Positions 61,805 to 64,000 of a DNA stretch of 64,000 bases are shown piece after piece. The DNA comes from CALRWV02 sp943371965 (lineage in GTDB: Bacteria > Bacteroidota > JABWAT01), in assembly GCA_943371965.1 (NCBI GenBank), contig CALRWV020000004.1, positions 248,001 to 312,000 on the forward strand, in the 5' to 3' direction. Made by a program: the position numbers and the translations under genes. Below the pieces are notes generated by a model. The model made no database searches and was not told the origin of the DNA. It worked only from the letters and a program-made list of their open reading frames with translations. Numbering within the stretch: position 1 is the first letter of the stretch; each line of letters opens with the position of its first letter.

Positions 61805-64000
61805 ATGTTCAAGTCAAAAATAACACCCATTTGCATCATTTGGTGCATAACCATCCTCTTTTCTTTCAGGGGGTACAGTCAGGAACTCTGTAAAAGTTCA
61901 ACCATACCTGTGCAGCCATTGGTTGCTGACCCTGTTCCGGCAAATTGGCAGCCAACCTACGATATCGTGATAAAGGTTGCCTTTCACCAGTATGTTGAAT
62001 CTGCTTCAAAGTTACAGCTGACCCCAGCAGAACGTCAGGTTCTGATTGACAGACTTAATCAGGCTTATTTACCGGCACGGATTCAATTTGTTGAAAAAAC
62101 AGCCTCATTTGAGTATCACATTGATAAAGCAGGTGAACTATGGTCATCAAGAATATACTCCAACTGGTTCAACAATGTTATCCCGGCAGAAAATTTTTCA
62201 CCCCTTAATTATTCAGATGCCATTGATATTTATCTGGTGAAAAATTTGCCTGATATGACAGGCGCATTGGGAATATCCAGTTTCCCAGATGATCCATATA
62301 AACCGGGAAGCAGTGCGAAGGATCATATTATCCTGTCAGATGAAGTGGAAATAACGCTGACCAACAAAAACACAACAGGTGCGGTTGTACATTCCGTTGT
62401 TTCTGCTTACCGGTCTGCCGATTTGCCAAATGCAGATCAGGCATACCGAACCATAATTGTTCATGAAATGGGTCATGCCCTGAATCTTTATCATACTCAT
62501 CAGTCGGCAGGAACTGAACTGGTTGAAAGGGTTAATTGTGATGATCACGGAGATTATTTATGCGATACACCGGCAGAACCCTGGAATCAGGGAAAAGGGT
62601 TAAGAGGATTGGTTTATGCAGCTTTGATTTTCAATCAGGAATCAGGCAATTACTCCGATTATGAAAATACAGCCTACCATGACGAAATAAAAGATGAAAA
62701 CGGAAATATCATTGATTATATAAAAGACTATGCCGGAAACCGGTACCATCCGGACTGGACCAACTTCATGAGCTACGGCCCTCCCGGTTTGTTAACCCAT
62801 TTTACAACAGGTCAGGCATACAGAATGCGTCAGGCCATTGCAAATCCGACTTTTGTCCATCTCAGAAACGCAACAGTGAATACCAAACAGGTTGCCGTAA
62901 AAAAAGAATTCAATGCTGCCGATTTGGGCGGTGAGTTATACGTGAATTCAACTGAAAAAATAAAATCGGGTTCAGTATTGCCCTTACCACTTGCAACCAC
63001 ACAGATCATCCGACCCGATTTTGCTGAACAGAATAATGTTTCAGGTACATTTGTTAAATACAAAAACTGGAATAACGATAGTCAAACTGGTTTCAAAAAA
63101 TCAACATCAATTGACTCACAAACAGGCGCACAAGATGCTAAATATTTCGCACCCAACACTTCACAGATCAAAGTAACGTATGAAGGGGTTTTGGTTACTG
63201 AAGGCAAGATACAGGTGAAAGATCCTTATCTGGTTAATGGCAGTTATGACCAACCTTATCTGTTTAATGACGTAAATGCCGGTTCATCAATGTATACCCA
63301 TTCCTACAATTCCCAAACAGGTGATAATAAATATAAAATCAAACCTGCCGGGTTGGATTATTTTCTCAACTGGAATGGTTCAACAGTTGCTGTCGATCAG
63401 GGTTTAACCGCCTCAGAATCTTTCATCACCATGCCTTCTTCAAACGCCATTATTCAGGCCAATTACAAAGGTCATTTGAGAACGGGATTGCCTAACAATT
63501 CAGATGCAAAAAACCAGAGAAGAATGCAAACCATCACTGAAACAGGAACCCAGCAGAATCAGCAGATCATGGTTTATGAAAGCATGGGGCATATTTGGGT
63601 TACAGCTTCATCAGACGGCATCACCTGGTGCAAAGAAGAACGGTTGAGCGGTGAGGGTGGCGGTTCAAATCCTTCCATCAGCAATTATGTAAAATCCTTA
63701 AATATTAATCCGGCAAGATACAGCGTGGTGGTTACCTGGCAGTCAGGAAATGATCTTCTGATGCAGTCATTGACGCCAATCGGCGGAGCCATTTATTGGG
63801 GTTGGGGTTTGCAGTCAGCACGTTCTGCTTCCAATTTTATTTCGCTGTCGTCATTCGGTCCTAATACCTTTGCACGAACTGACAGTCGTCCTGTTTCCCT
63901 GCTTGAACTTTCAGGAAATAATATAATTGTTACCACTGCTTCGGAAGCGGAAGACAATGGTATTCAGCTTCATACTTTTACTGTACCTTACCAGGGAACA
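61805..64000 (+). CDS. Secreted M43-type metalloprotease, truncated by window end
   Basis: 732 codons of an open frame that continues past the edge. Signal peptide (M-F-K-S-K-I-T-P-I-C..F-R-G-Y-S-Q). The metzincin zinc site is H-E-M-G-H-A-L-N-L-Y-H with His220, Glu221, His224 and His230; C-D-T-P at 253-256 and a Met-turn N-F-M-S-Y-G with Met322 identify a pappalysin (M43)-like protease. The C-terminal half (residues about 360-730) is beta-rich and may carry binding domains. By analogy with neighbours, the missing end may hold a sorting domain. AAGGA precedes the ATG at 61805. Confidence 0.85.
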   Translation, partial: MFKSKITPICIIWCITILFSFRGYSQELCKSSTIPVQPLVADPVPANWQPTYDIVIKVAFHQYVESASKLQLTPAERQVLIDRLNQAYLPARIQFVEKTASFEYHIDKAGELWSSRIYSNWFNNVIPAENFSPLNYSDAIDIYLVKNLPDMTGALGISSFPDDPYKPGSSAKDHIILSDEVEITLTNKNTTGAVVHSVVSAYRSADLPNADQAYRTIIVHEMGHALNLYHTHQSAGTELVERVNCDDHGDYLCDTPAEPWNQGKGLRGLVYAALIFNQESGNYSDYENTAYHDEIKDENGNIIDYIKDYAGNRYHPDWTNFMSYGPPGLLTHFTTGQAYRMRQAIANPTFVHLRNATVNTKQVAVKKEFNAADLGGELYVNSTEKIKSGSVLPLPLATTQIIRPDFAEQNNVSGTFVKYKNWNNDSQTGFKKSTSIDSQTGAQDAKYFAPNTSQIKVTYEGVLVTEGKIQVKDPYLVNGSYDQPYLFNDVNAGSSMYTHSYNSQTGDNKYKIKPAGLDYFLNWNGSTVAVDQGLTASESFITMPSSNAIIQANYKGHLRTGLPNNSDAKNQRRMQTITETGTQQNQQIMVYESMGHIWVTASSDGITWCKEERLSGEGGGSNPSISNYVKSLNINPARYSVVVTWQSGNDLLMQSLTPIGGAIYWGWGLQSARSASNFISLSSFGPNTFARTDSRPVSLLELSGNNIIVTTASEAEDNGIQLHTFTVPYQGT

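Noticed and set aside
1..64000. CRISPR array, prophage or insertion sequence
   Set aside because: No regularly spaced short repeats with unique spacers, no integrase, transposase or phage structural genes were found; the repeats seen are palindromic intergenic elements or gene duplications.

Overview
This 64 kb window is a low-GC bacterial chromosome segment from the FCB (Bacteroidota-Chlorobiota-Ignavibacteriota) lineage, most likely Ignavibacteriota-like. Four points support this. Four secreted proteins end in a type IX-style C-terminal sorting domain of the Y-P-N-P-F-N-P type. A complete MoxR-DUF58-BatA/B/C/D/E aerotolerance-type operon is present. There is a one-component-like Reg_prop/Y_Y_Y sensor kinase. 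At least ten transcription units carry a Bacteroidota-type promoter motif TAnnTTTG 22-38 nt before the start. No phage, IS transposase or CRISPR array was seen; the window is mostly core genome with many short palindromic intergenic repeats.

Layout. 1-4.4 kb: truncated secreted GH13 alpha-amylase with two LacI-type operators, a nitroreductase gene broken by a 14-bp tandem duplication, twin covarying hairpin repeats, and a T9SS-type secreted repeat protein. 4.8-8.4 kb: a membrane sensor kinase and its NarL-type regulator. 8.5-13.4 kb: ferritin-like protein, then a metal-acquisition cluster (small His/Cys protein, outer-membrane protein, ZnuA-like binding protein, ZnuB-like permease, no ATPase) and an SDR. 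13.7-23.3 kb: B12-type radical SAM protein, secreted PQQ-type sugar dehydrogenase, small enzymes, DUF2911 protein, acetyltransferase, amidase, adenosine deaminase. 23.3-28.7 kb: recJ, and ruvC-ruvA translationally coupled to a PhoB/PhoR-like pair.

28.8-43 kb: pyrD, a serine hydrolase, MlaE-type permease, Gfo/Idh/MocA oxidoreductase, secreted M1 peptidase, then a type III polyketide synthase-methyltransferase-FAD oxidoreductase operon divergent from a UbiA prenyltransferase (probable alkylresorcinol/quinone-like lipid pathway), rfbC, a BaiN/HI0933-type flavoprotein and a DUF4143 ATPase with three operator-like dyads. 43.1-48.4 kb: a secreted sorting-domain protein, the nitrogen module glnK-amt-torF, and an array of four tRNA-Leu-derived units of which only the promoter-proximal one (anticodon CAA) looks functional. 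48.4-57.4 kb: the Bat operon. 57.4-64 kb: lipoprotein, HAD phosphatase, two tandem paralogous lipoproteins each followed by a covarying hairpin, and the start of a large secreted M43-type metalloprotease that leaves the window.

The most unusual signals are the tRNA-Leu-like array with six-nucleotide anticodon loops, the two families of covarying hairpins (2.1-2.3 kb and 60.4/61.7 kb), and the polyketide-prenyltransferase cluster. All functional names come from motif recognition by eye; no database search was made.
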